From NCBI RefSeq assembly GCF_927797785.1, contig NZ_CAKMLL010000043.1, forward strand, positions 1 through 64,000: DNA of 64,000 bases, in the 5' to 3' direction. The stretch is from Candidatus Nitrotoga sp. BS. GTDB lineage: Bacteria > Pseudomonadota > Gammaproteobacteria > Burkholderiales > Gallionellaceae. Below are positions 27,543-35,397 of this stretch, one piece after another. Position 1 is the first letter of the stretch. The number at the start of each line of letters is the position of its first letter. Under the pieces are notes generated by a model. The model did no database searches, was not told the origin of the DNA, and saw nothing but the letters and a program-made list of their open reading frames with translations. A program made the translations under genes and the position numbers.

Positions 27543-28631
27543 ATGCGCGCAATCTGGCAAAAATTACCTTGGCTCATCGTGCTGATTCTGGCGCTGATGG
27601 CTTTAAAATACCCACCATTACTGCCGTGGATACTGCTTGTGGTGGTCATTTTTATGTGCTGGTTTAGCCCAAAGCGCGGTTTGATTGGTTCTGTGAGCCT
27701 ACCAGCAGACGATGGATTTTTATCCACCGAGCAGGTGCAATGGTGGTACTGGACGGGTCATCTGGAAACGGAAGACGGCCAGCATTTCGGTTTTGAAGTG
27801 GTGTTTTTTAGCTTCGATGCTTTTCTGTTCATGCGTGATCAGTTGGTGCAAGCAGCCATCACCGATGTGAACGGCAATCGCTTTGAATTCAAGGAATTTG
27901 TAGAATTCCATCTCCCCAACAAAACCCTCAATGGTTTCAAGCTCAGCGCCGGTGCGCACAAATCTGTCACTGCGGTGGGTGGCAATGGCACAGATCACTT
28001 GCATAGCGTGATCGGTGATTACGTACTGGATATTGACCTGCAGTCAACAAAACCGCCCGCGCTGCACTATGGAGGCGATGCACACCCCTATGTTTTTGGC
28101 GGCTACACCTACTATTACTCGCGTACCCACATGGTGACGACTGGCACCCTGAGTATAAAAGGAAAATCTTACAATGTTACCGGAACCAGTTGGTTTGACC
28201 GCCAGTACGGCGAACTGTTTCAAGCGATCAGTAAAGGCTGGCAATGGTTTGCCATCGAACTGGCAGACAACCGCCAAATCATGCTGTTCGATTTCAACGG
28301 CGCAGATGCCACGGTAGAAAAATCCGGTTCAATCACCGACGCGCAGGGGCGCACCACAACTCTCGCCGCGCATCAATTCGACGTGACCATACTGGGTTAC
28401 TGGACCAGCCCCACCACCGGCTGCACCTATCCCGCCGGCTGGACGGTGACAATCGGCAGCGAAACCTTCACCGTGCAGCCTGCCGTGCAAGACCAGGAAC
28501 TACGCGGCAGCCACAGTTTCTGGGTCGGCCCGGTGTATTGGGAAGGGGCGTGCAATATCAGCGGCGCGGCAAGCGGCCAGGCCTATGTGGAGCTAAATGG
28601 CTATTGCAAATGTCCAAAGCCTGCTTATTAG
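27543..28631 (+). CDS. AttH/CrtC-type lipocalin-like protein with N-terminal membrane segments
   Basis: This 362-residue protein begins with two hydrophobic stretches (about 9-40). It continues with the AttH/carotenoid 1,2-hydratase theme: VQWWYWTGHLETEDGQHFGFEVVFF, GTSWFDRQYGELF, GWQWFAIELADNRQIMLFDF, and YWTSPTTGCTYPAGWTV. In CrtC this double lipocalin fold hydrates carotenoids; related AttH proteins have unknown ligands. No carotenoid gene is present here, so I would not call it a hydratase. Its place between a c-di-GMP response regulator and an outer-membrane barrel suggests a lipid-linked envelope task. GAGG lies just before the ATG, and it is nearly fused to the preceding gene. Confidence 0.75.
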   Translation: MRAIWQKLPWLIVLILALMALKYPPLLPWILLVVVIFMCWFSPKRGLIGSVSLPADDGFLSTEQVQWWYWTGHLETEDGQHFGFEVVFFSFDAFLFMRDQLVQAAITDVNGNRFEFKEFVEFHLPNKTLNGFKLSAGAHKSVTAVGGNGTDHLHSVIGDYVLDIDLQSTKPPALHYGGDAHPYVFGGYTYYYSRTHMVTTGTLSIKGKSYNVTGTSWFDRQYGELFQAISKGWQWFAIELADNRQIMLFDFNGADATVEKSGSITDAQGRTTTLAAHQFDVTILGYWTSPTTGCTYPAGWTVTIGSETFTVQPAVQDQELRGSHSFWVGPVYWEGACNISGAASGQAYVELNGYCKCPKPAY

Positions 28632-28739
28632 TAAACCTGCCAAGGGAAAGCCAAACCGTTATAATTTGCCGCGTTTTAATATAGATGCGCTGAATTCTAA
28701 AATCCTGCAACCGCATAGTTCCGACTCATAACCAAGTAA

Positions 28740-30053
28740 ATGGCCATGCAAAAACGGCTTAGGAATACTGCACGTAAGCTTGCCTGCCTCCTGATAGGCA
28801 TGGTCAGCCTATCCACGCAAGCAGTCGATTTTTCATTGTCAGGATATGGCACGATAGGCTATGCCATATCCGACCAAAGCTACAACTATCAACGTTATAT
28901 CGACAAAAAAGGCAGCTTAAAACGTGACACCATCTTCGGCGCACAATTAAATGCCCAATTCAATCCAGAATGGAGCGCGACGCTACAAGTCAATGTCGCG
29001 CCGCCCGCACTGCTAAGTGACAATCAGAACTGGCAACCAACCATTACTTGGGCATTTTTATCCTACCGCCCAACTAATGATTGGTTGTTTCGTGTAGGTA
29101 AATTACGTATTCCCTTTTACCTGAATTCCGAGAATGCCAATATAGGTACAACTTACACGTCCGCTCGCTTGCCGGTTGAGGTTTATGCCACCTCATCTAC
29201 AGTGGACTTTATTGGAGCATCGTTCGCCAAAACCTGGCAGGTTAACGAGAACGAATTCACTCTTGATGGCTATTGGGGGAACGCCACGAATGAATCATGG
29301 CGCTTCTATGCACGTGACCCCGGCAATATACTCACCCCAAGCGGTGCGGCGGGTGAGTTTTTTGCACCCTTGTCGCTCGAGTCAAAAGGACTGCGGCTAA
29401 GCCTGAATCGCGGCGGAAATACATTTTTGGCGGGCGTACATTTCGCCGATACCAGGGCACGCAACGGTACCACACTGGGGCCTTCAACTTACGTGCCCGC
29501 GCCGGCTGGCGGTTGCGCACCGATTGGCATCCCACCGGCATTCATAGGTGACTATTACTGCCCTGCTGCGGACGGTCCATCCAAGATACAAACTGTTACC
29601 ACCAATTTAGGTGCCAGCATTGATTTGGGGCACGGCTTTCGCACAATCGGCGAGTTTGTCAGACGCAAAAATGAAGGCTCAACCCTTTCTCCCGACAGTA
29701 AAGGCTTTTACCTAAGCCTACAGAAAGAAATCGGTGGCTGGACACCTTACCTGACCTACGCCAAGCTAACCACTAAAAACCGCGACCTGTACCGGGCGGT
29801 AAATGGTGTTCAAACGATTATTCCGGCTGTCAACGCTTTTGAACGTAACCTGGCGGATACACTGGTGGTGTATGACCAAAACACATGGGCATTCGGCACC
29901 GCCTACTCACTTGATCTTAAAAGTAAAATAAAAGCAGAATGGTCTGTTGTTCAAACCGGCATTGCGTCCAGCTTTATTGATGCGCCGCCGGGTGAAAAAT
30001 CCGGCGATCAACGCATCAATGTGTTTTCTCTCTCTTACAACTTTACGTTCTAA
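28740..30053 (+). CDS. Outer-membrane beta-barrel (porin-like) protein
   Basis: The signal peptide (core ACLLIGMVSLS, cleavage after TQA) is followed by a barrel that begins with VDFSLSGYGTIGYA and ends with SLSYNFTF, a C-terminal Phe typical of outer-membrane proteins. GKLRIPFYLNSENANIG corresponds in place to the PFGFYNDTRD block of the barrel at 17925-19181, so the two belong to a similar family. A loop with two cysteines (GGCAP and DYYCP near 257-275) could be disulfide bonded. The small binding-protein-like gene follows after 11 bases. It starts 108 bases after the AttH-like gene. Confidence 0.75.
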   Translation: MAMQKRLRNTARKLACLLIGMVSLSTQAVDFSLSGYGTIGYAISDQSYNYQRYIDKKGSLKRDTIFGAQLNAQFNPEWSATLQVNVAPPALLSDNQNWQPTITWAFLSYRPTNDWLFRVGKLRIPFYLNSENANIGTTYTSARLPVEVYATSSTVDFIGASFAKTWQVNENEFTLDGYWGNATNESWRFYARDPGNILTPSGAAGEFFAPLSLESKGLRLSLNRGGNTFLAGVHFADTRARNGTTLGPSTYVPAPAGGCAPIGIPPAFIGDYYCPAADGPSKIQTVTTNLGASIDLGHGFRTIGEFVRRKNEGSTLSPDSKGFYLSLQKEIGGWTPYLTYAKLTTKNRDLYRAVNGVQTIIPAVNAFERNLADTLVVYDQNTWAFGTAYSLDLKSKIKAEWSVVQTGIASSFIDAPPGEKSGDQRINVFSLSYNFTF

Positions 30054-30064
30054 GGGAGACAGCC

Positions 30065-30475
30065 ATGATGAAATTCAAACTCAAGCTGATCTTCGCGCTA
30101 CTGGCGCTTGTGATATGCGAGGCGCATGCGGACAACGTGGTTGTCATCGGCCATGCTGGTCTAAATAAGTTGAACGCAAATACCATACAAAGAATATTTA
30201 CCGGCAAGATCATCGAAATCGAGGGTAAGCATGTCACAGCGGTAAATCTCAAAGCAGGTGCATTGCGTGATCGTTTCTTGCAGCACTATCTGAATCAGAA
30301 AGATGACAAATACACCGCTTATTGGACGGTGCGCCGCTTCATTGGTAAAGGTATTCCGCCAAAAGAACTATCGAGTGCCGCCGAAGTTATTCGCTTTGTC
30401 CAAGCTACACCCGGCGCTATCGGATATGTCGATGAAAACGAATTGAAGCCGGACATGAATGTGATAAGCCGCTAA
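30065..30475 (+). CDS. Small periplasmic phosphate-binding-protein-like protein
   Basis: This 136-residue exported protein has a signal peptide ending in AHA. The remaining part has the short PstS-type plan: VVIGHAGLNKLNANTIQRIF, TAVNLKAGALRDRFLQHYLN, YWTVRRFIGKGIPP, and TPGAIGYVDENEL with the classical GAIGYV loop. It is the counterpart of the protein at 17471-17908, here placed after the barrel instead of before it. GGGAGACAGCC precedes the ATG, a good Shine-Dalgarno. It is the last gene of the likely operon 24183-30475. The ligand is unknown; phosphate or a related anion is only a guess from the fold. Confidence 0.75.
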   Translation: MMKFKLKLIFALLALVICEAHADNVVVIGHAGLNKLNANTIQRIFTGKIIEIEGKHVTAVNLKAGALRDRFLQHYLNQKDDKYTAYWTVRRFIGKGIPPKELSSAAEVIRFVQATPGAIGYVDENELKPDMNVISR

Positions 30476-30688
30476 GGAAGCGTCAATATATTCAATGTTG
30501 CCCAGCGAGTTTTGCCTAGTAGCCTTCGAACTTAAAGGAAATCGGCTGCAAATTTAGCTGGGCGGTGTTTATTTCTCTGTTTTTTTGGGCAATAGAACAA
30601 CTGTTACCCTGTAAAATTGTTAAAATCACTTAACTCACTAATTTTCATCGTATAGCAATAACTGCTATCAAATAACCGGGAAAAATCT

Positions 30689-31198
30689 ATGACCACTTAT
30701 ATGTACACTACGTCCGTACCCGTTTTCAAACAGCTATTGACCAGTCTCAGCGCTATTTTGATCAAGGCTGAAGCATATACTACCGAGAAAAAATTTAAAC
30801 CGACAGTATTATTGGATGCGCGGCTATTCCCTGATATGTTCCCTTTGAACCGCCAAGTGCAAATCGCTACTGATTTCGCCAAGAGCGTGTCAGCGCGGCT
30901 GGCAGATGTCGAGGTGCCAGCGTATGACGATAGCGAACAAACCTTCGCCGAGTTGCAGGCACGAATTAGCAAGGCTTTGTCGTTTATCGAAAGCCTAACG
31001 CCTGCACAATTCGAAGGCAGCGAAACGCGTGAAATTGTGTTACGCCCGGGCACACCGAAAGAGAAAAAAATGGATGGCCACACCTACCTATCCAACTAAG
31101 GTTTGCCGCAATTTTTCTTCCATGTCACAACGGCTTATGCAATTTTGCGGCACAATGGTCTAGAAGTCGGCAAAGGCGATTTTATGGGTGCCTATTAG
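30689..31198 (+). pseudogene. DUF1993 family protein with one premature stop
   Basis: The frame begins at ATG 30689 and reads as a DUF1993 protein (TSVPVFKQLLTSLSAIL, LFPDMFPLNRQVQIATDFAK, REIVLRPGTPKEKK). It meets TAA at 31097-31099 after HTYLSN. The same frame, without any shift, then continues GLPQFFFHVTTAYAILRHNG and ends at TAG 31196-31198 with GDFMGAY, the normal family C-terminus. Thus a single codon that should encode Tyr has become TAA. Total length would be 169 residues, normal for the family. The 136-residue product may be partly functional; I annotate it as a nonsense-interrupted gene. Confidence 0.8.
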
Positions 31199-31664
31199 GG
31201 TTTTTGAGTCTAGAGAACAATTCCAAGCGTTGCTCAAACAAGGCGTCCAGATTAAGAATGGGAACGTTTTCATCTACCAGTTGAAAACATGAGTGAGCGA
31301 TAGATGGCCATGCGGACGAATCTTGGGGTAGCAGACATGCTGCATCGTCACCGACGCTCACCGTGCGGAAATAGGCGGATAGCCCTAGGGCGCCCCATCG
31401 TTGCTCGCCGTTTGGTCGGGCAAAGTACGTAACCACCAGCGCAAGTTGGATTTTATCCAGAGAACGTTGGCCGATGAGCGGTGCCAGCTCCACGAATGGA
31501 ATGGCGTGATCCTGCCAAATACAAAGCGAATGACAGTAATCTGGAGCCAGCGGTACAGGTATAAGCTTAGGCGATAGAACGAGTTCAGCGACTTCGTGCA
31601 GGCCGATTGCTGCGTGGTGGCCACTTGTGAACTCAAACAAAACGGCGTTATTCCTTGTATTCAT
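31182..31664 (-). CDS. CheW-like adaptor protein
   Basis: This 160-residue CheW-domain protein is the last gene of the Chp-like operon. It shows the CheW beta fold in degenerate form: AVLFEFTSGHHAAIGLHEVAELVL, IPVPLAPDYCHSLCIWQDHAIPFVELAPLIG, then a C-terminal LVDENVPILNLDALF. The ATG at 31664 lies inside the end of the preceding gene (overlap about 17 bases), which suggests translational coupling. The open frame extends 15 codons upstream. Its 3' end overlaps the convergent DUF1993 gene by 17 bases. Two neighbouring CheW-like genes in a row may replace the modulatory PilI/ChpC pair known from Pseudomonas. Confidence 0.7.
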   Translation of the reverse strand: MNTRNNAVLFEFTSGHHAAIGLHEVAELVLSPKLIPVPLAPDYCHSLCIWQDHAIPFVELAPLIGQRSLDKIQLALVVTYFARPNGEQRWGALGLSAYFRTVSVGDDAACLLPQDSSAWPSIAHSCFQLVDENVPILNLDALFEQRLELFSRLKNPNRHP

Positions 31665-32097
31665 GCCTGCTCTCAGAAGATTTGATGCGACACCACAATG
31701 TACTGACATCGCAACAAAATGCGATACGCTCTTTTACCTGCACGTAAGCTTTGATCGGTGATTCGGAAATGCTCATGCATGCGGGTAAAGCATGCAGTTT
31801 TGGGTCTTGAATAGGGAGTGATTGAACCGAGTCCACAGTAATGCCGAAGCGGTGCTCATCTGCCTGTAGTACGACAATGTAGCGACAGCGTGTATCGATC
31901 TTGTCTGCCACGACCAATTGTGCAGTCAGCGAATGTACTTCGCATGCATCCCCTGCAATGACCTCGCTCGCTTTCACTTCATCATTTTTACCTTGTAATA
32001 CGATCATATTCTCGAGGGAGACGATCGCGTGTTGGTCGATGAGCAGATCCAGGCCGTCAAAACAGATCAACGCGTACCCGGCTGCGGCCGCGTTCAT
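31648..32097 (-). CDS. CheW-like adaptor protein
   Basis: This 149-residue protein has the CheW-type pattern ALICFDGLDLLIDQHAIVSLENM and later FGITVDSVQSLPIQDPKLHALPACM, with a short third part. It overlaps the upstream hybrid CheA gene by 4 bases (ATGA) and the downstream CheW-like gene by about 17 bases, so the three should be made together. CheW domains bridge receptors and CheA. This one is divergent in sequence and could be tuned to a distinct partner. Confidence 0.7.
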   Translation of the reverse strand: MNAAAAGYALICFDGLDLLIDQHAIVSLENMIVLQGKNDEVKASEVIAGDACEVHSLTAQLVVADKIDTRCRYIVVLQADEHRFGITVDSVQSLPIQDPKLHALPACMSISESPIKAYVQVKERIAFCCDVSTLWCRIKSSESRHEYKE

Positions 32098-35000
32098 TGC
32101 ACTCTGCCGATCGTGCCGTGGATGTGCCCGAGAAGGTCGGTGTCAGTGTAGGGTTTGGTCATGTATACGCTAACACCTGCGAGCTCTGCCTGTTTACGAT
32201 GTTTATCCATGGAGCGAGAGGTGATCATGATCACCGGCAGCTCGCGAGTGTCGGCGCGCGCGCGCAGGTGCGAGGTGAGTTCAAGCCCGTTCATGTTTGG
32301 CATTTCAAGGTCAGTGAGTATTATCCCGGGCATGAAATCTTTTAAAAGCGCGATCGCTTCTAATCCATCCTTTGCTGCTTTCACGTTATATCCTGCATCG
32401 CTTACGAGTTGTACGAGTGATTTGCGCACGCTAAGGGAATCGTCCACAACGAGAATGTCGCGTCGCGTTATCGCTTCAGAGTTGCTTGAGTTAATGGAGG
32501 TTGCGGCCTCGATCAATTGCGGCATGGGAAGACGCAGCAATTCAGCTAAATCGAGCAGCGGTGCGACGGTTCCATCACCCAGAATCGCGATGCCGCCAAC
32601 GCCATTAATCTTCTTTACATACCGGCCCGGATCCTTGAGGATCAGGTCACGACCGTCAACAATGCGGTCGACCAGCACCGCATGAATATCAAGGTCGACG
32701 TGAACAAGTAATACGGATTTCGAGTTCATGATTTCTGACGTCATCACGCCGCTGTCATAGCCTATCAGTGCACTCAGAGTTTTTACCGGATAGGTACGTT
32801 TTTGATAGCGCAGGTTTATTTCGCTGCCTATTGATATGAACTCTCCTGCGGCGGGTGGTAATGCTTGGTCCAGCGCATAGCTTGGTACCGCAAAAATCTG
32901 GGTGGAAGATTCTATGAGTAACGCATGCTGGGCGACAAGCGATGCCTGGAAGCGAAGTAGAAACTCGCAACCCTTACCGAACTCGGATCGTACTTCGACC
33001 ATTCCCTTCATGACAAGAAGTCGATCTCGCACTACATCGAGCCCGACGCCACGTCCCGATATTTCATTCGCGCGTTCTCGTGTTGAAAAGCCAGGAAGTA
33101 GAATCAAGCGTGACAGTTCTTCTTCAGAGACATCCTGGCCGGCTTGCATCAGGCCACGCTCGATTGCCTTGTTTCGGATCGCGCTGTAGTCGAGTCCGTG
33201 CCCGTCATCCCGGCAACGCACAGTGACCGTTTGGCCGCGCCTCGAGAACGTAAGATGAATGGTGGACACCTCCGATTTACCGGCGCGCGTACGTTCATCG
33301 GGTGTCTCAATACCATGATCAATGGCGTTTCGCAGTATATGCAGCAGCGGGTCGACAAGGTTGTTCAGCATGTCTCCGTCAATCAGGATGTCTTCCCCTT
33401 CGATTATCAGCTTTGCTTTTTTTCCTGTTTGCTGCGAGGTCTGGCGGATGTTGCGGTGCAGGCGAGGGGCGAGGCTTCCTACTGGGCTCATGCGAGTGGT
33501 CATAGCCATGTATTGAAGTTCGCGCTGTACTCGTTGCGTTTGCTGAAGTACGGCGCCCATCTGCGCCACGTCTTCTTCGATACGTCGACTGAACTCTCTG
33601 GTGTCGGCGGCTTCTTCTGTCAGTGCGCGGGTATTACTCTGAAGCTCGGTGTACTGTTCCATTTCCAGCGCATCAAATATTTGGTCACTGCGAGAGATTT
33701 TCGTTTCACGCAGACTCGAGAGGCCACGGATGTCAACCAGGTTCTCAAGATCAAAAATACGCTGCTGTACCTTGAGGTTCTGACGTAATAAGCCGTTAGT
33801 GCGTTGCTGAGTTTGCTTCACTTGCTCGGTAAGTTGGCCAATCTTTACAGATAGCTCGCCCGTGAGACGGAAGAGTTCGTCCATGGTTGCTACCGGGACG
33901 CGTAATATTGGGGCGACAGGAATCTGGTCGGTCACGTTGTTGGGCAGAGGAGCTTCAGGCAGAGAAGTTTTTTCTTCCCTGAAGGTTTCAGTCAGCGCTT
34001 GGTGTGTCTTGTTGTGGTGGACAGCTTCAATCAAAAGTGGAAGCGTCGTGTTGAGATTGGTGGTTTCTGTTTGAATCGAAAACGTTGCTTCGAGATCAGT
34101 GATTTCAGTTGGTGCTAGTAGCGAGGCGTCGAGATATGCATTGTCAGCTTGGATCAGAGGTGTCGTGTTGAGATCGTTGGTTTCTGTTTGAATTGCGAAC
34201 GTTGCTTCGAGATCGGTGATTTCAGTTGGTGCTAGTAGCGAGGCGACGAGATCTGCATTGTCAGCTTGGATCGGAGGTGTCGTGTTGAAATCGTTGGTTT
34301 CTGTTTGAATTGCAAACGTTGCTTCGAGATCAGTGATTTCAGTTGGTGCTGGTAGCGAGGCATCGAGATCTGCAAGCACAGGCGAAGTGGCATCGATTTC
34401 GTCCTCAATATTTCCTGAGTGAATCCAGCTTGCCCAATCGAGAACCGACTGTAATATTTCCTTCGACTGAGTCTGTGTGGGGGCATCCTCGATCCCGAGC
34501 AGGGAACCTATCATTTGTTCCAGGCAAGCTGTTGCATCGAGCAGTGCATTGGTAAGCGCCAGCGGTGGGCGTTTCTGGTTCTGCTCGAACCATTCGAGAA
34601 TGTCCTCAGTGTGGTGCCCGAGCGTCGCAATACCTCGGATGCCGACGATGCTTGCCGAGCCTTTTAACGAGTGTGCAATGCGTTTTGCTGCTGCCATATC
34701 CTCGTTCGTGGCTTCGCCGTCTACAATGTTGCGAATGTAGGTGGAAAGCTCGGCGGCCTGCGTTGGCGCTTCGTGCAGCAGCGCCTCGTACACGCCCCGA
34801 TCCACATCTGTTGGCAGGGCGAGCGAGAGGTCTTCATCAGTCGCCACGCGAGGACGTTCCAGCTCCTCGGCCGCTGCTTCTGCGCGTAAATACTCCGCTA
34901 GCACCGGCTCGGCGGTGAGCGCGATAATGAGTTCGAGATTGCCATCGGCATCCACTGGTGCAGGACAAGGGGGTTGGGAAAAGTGTTCTGCCAAGTGCTC

Positions 35001-35339
35001 TGCGGACTCGAAGTTCGTGATGTCAGCAAGATAGGCGAGCACAAGATCGGGCCAGAGATCGAAGAAGGTTTGCGCCGAGCTGCGTTCTTCCGCGTTAAGC
35101 CCAAAAATGACCACCAGGCATTCCTGTACCTGAGCGCAACAAGACTCCAAGCCGCGCAGCCCGAGCATTCCACAGGTTGAAGCCGTGCGATCAATCTGGC
35201 CAACATATTGATCGAGTGCGTCGCCGAATGCAGGATCCTCGGGGGTGACTGAACAGATCGTTGCGATCCAACCGGCAAGATCGGTGCGCGCTTCTTCGAT
35301 TTCGGTTAGTAGCGCTTCGATGAAATCGCTCATTTGCAT
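32094..35339 (-). CDS. Hybrid chemotaxis-type histidine kinase CheA/ChpA-like
   Basis: This 1081-residue cytoplasmic kinase has an N-terminal helical region that looks like a degenerate Hpt without the His (1-120). A true Hpt has the phosphoacceptor in AHSLKGSA (His 223), followed by a linker with a threefold 39-residue repeat (321-434). A dimerisation region then precedes HATPase (NAIDHGIETP, RDDGHGLD, GRGVGLDVV), a CheW-like domain, and a C-terminal receiver (955-1075) with Asp in ILTDLEMPNMNG and Lys in TKPYTD. The layout fits ChpA/PilL of twitching-motility chemosensory systems, but with fewer Hpt domains than in Pseudomonas. It lies between the receptor gene and two CheW genes. Confidence 0.9.
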   Translation of the reverse strand: MQMSDFIEALLTEIEEARTDLAGWIATICSVTPEDPAFGDALDQYVGQIDRTASTCGMLGLRGLESCCAQVQECLVVIFGLNAEERSSAQTFFDLWPDLVLAYLADITNFESAEHLAEHFSQPPCPAPVDADGNLELIIALTAEPVLAEYLRAEAAAEELERPRVATDEDLSLALPTDVDRGVYEALLHEAPTQAAELSTYIRNIVDGEATNEDMAAAKRIAHSLKGSASIVGIRGIATLGHHTEDILEWFEQNQKRPPLALTNALLDATACLEQMIGSLLGIEDAPTQTQSKEILQSVLDWASWIHSGNIEDEIDATSPVLADLDASLPAPTEITDLEATFAIQTETNDFNTTPPIQADNADLVASLLAPTEITDLEATFAIQTETNDLNTTPLIQADNAYLDASLLAPTEITDLEATFSIQTETTNLNTTLPLLIEAVHHNKTHQALTETFREEKTSLPEAPLPNNVTDQIPVAPILRVPVATMDELFRLTGELSVKIGQLTEQVKQTQQRTNGLLRQNLKVQQRIFDLENLVDIRGLSSLRETKISRSDQIFDALEMEQYTELQSNTRALTEEAADTREFSRRIEEDVAQMGAVLQQTQRVQRELQYMAMTTRMSPVGSLAPRLHRNIRQTSQQTGKKAKLIIEGEDILIDGDMLNNLVDPLLHILRNAIDHGIETPDERTRAGKSEVSTIHLTFSRRGQTVTVRCRDDGHGLDYSAIRNKAIERGLMQAGQDVSEEELSRLILLPGFSTRERANEISGRGVGLDVVRDRLLVMKGMVEVRSEFGKGCEFLLRFQASLVAQHALLIESSTQIFAVPSYALDQALPPAAGEFISIGSEINLRYQKRTYPVKTLSALIGYDSGVMTSEIMNSKSVLLVHVDLDIHAVLVDRIVDGRDLILKDPGRYVKKINGVGGIAILGDGTVAPLLDLAELLRLPMPQLIEAATSINSSNSEAITRRDILVVDDSLSVRKSLVQLVSDAGYNVKAAKDGLEAIALLKDFMPGIILTDLEMPNMNGLELTSHLRARADTRELPVIMITSRSMDKHRKQAELAGVSVYMTKPYTDTDLLGHIHGTIGRVQ
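34037..34375 (-). repeat. In-frame 117-bp tandem repeat in the CheA-like gene
   Basis: Near-identical units start at 34092, 34209 and 34326 (spacing exactly 117 bases, 39 codons). The third copy is partial and a leading partial copy begins near 34037. Each unit codes for LLAPTEITDLEATFAIQTET with a following DNLNTT-like part. Acidic and threonine-rich composition suggests a flexible linker. The spacing preserves frame, so copy number can vary without killing the gene. Confidence 0.85.
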
Positions 35340-35397
35340 TATCTATCGTCCTTAGGTCGAAGCACGGCGGCACAGGCGTACCGCTGTCATTGCAGGC

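Noticed and set aside
32097-33788. Several long plus-strand frames opposite the CheA-like gene
   Set aside because: They mirror the codon bias of the true gene on the other strand and contain no recognisable domain.
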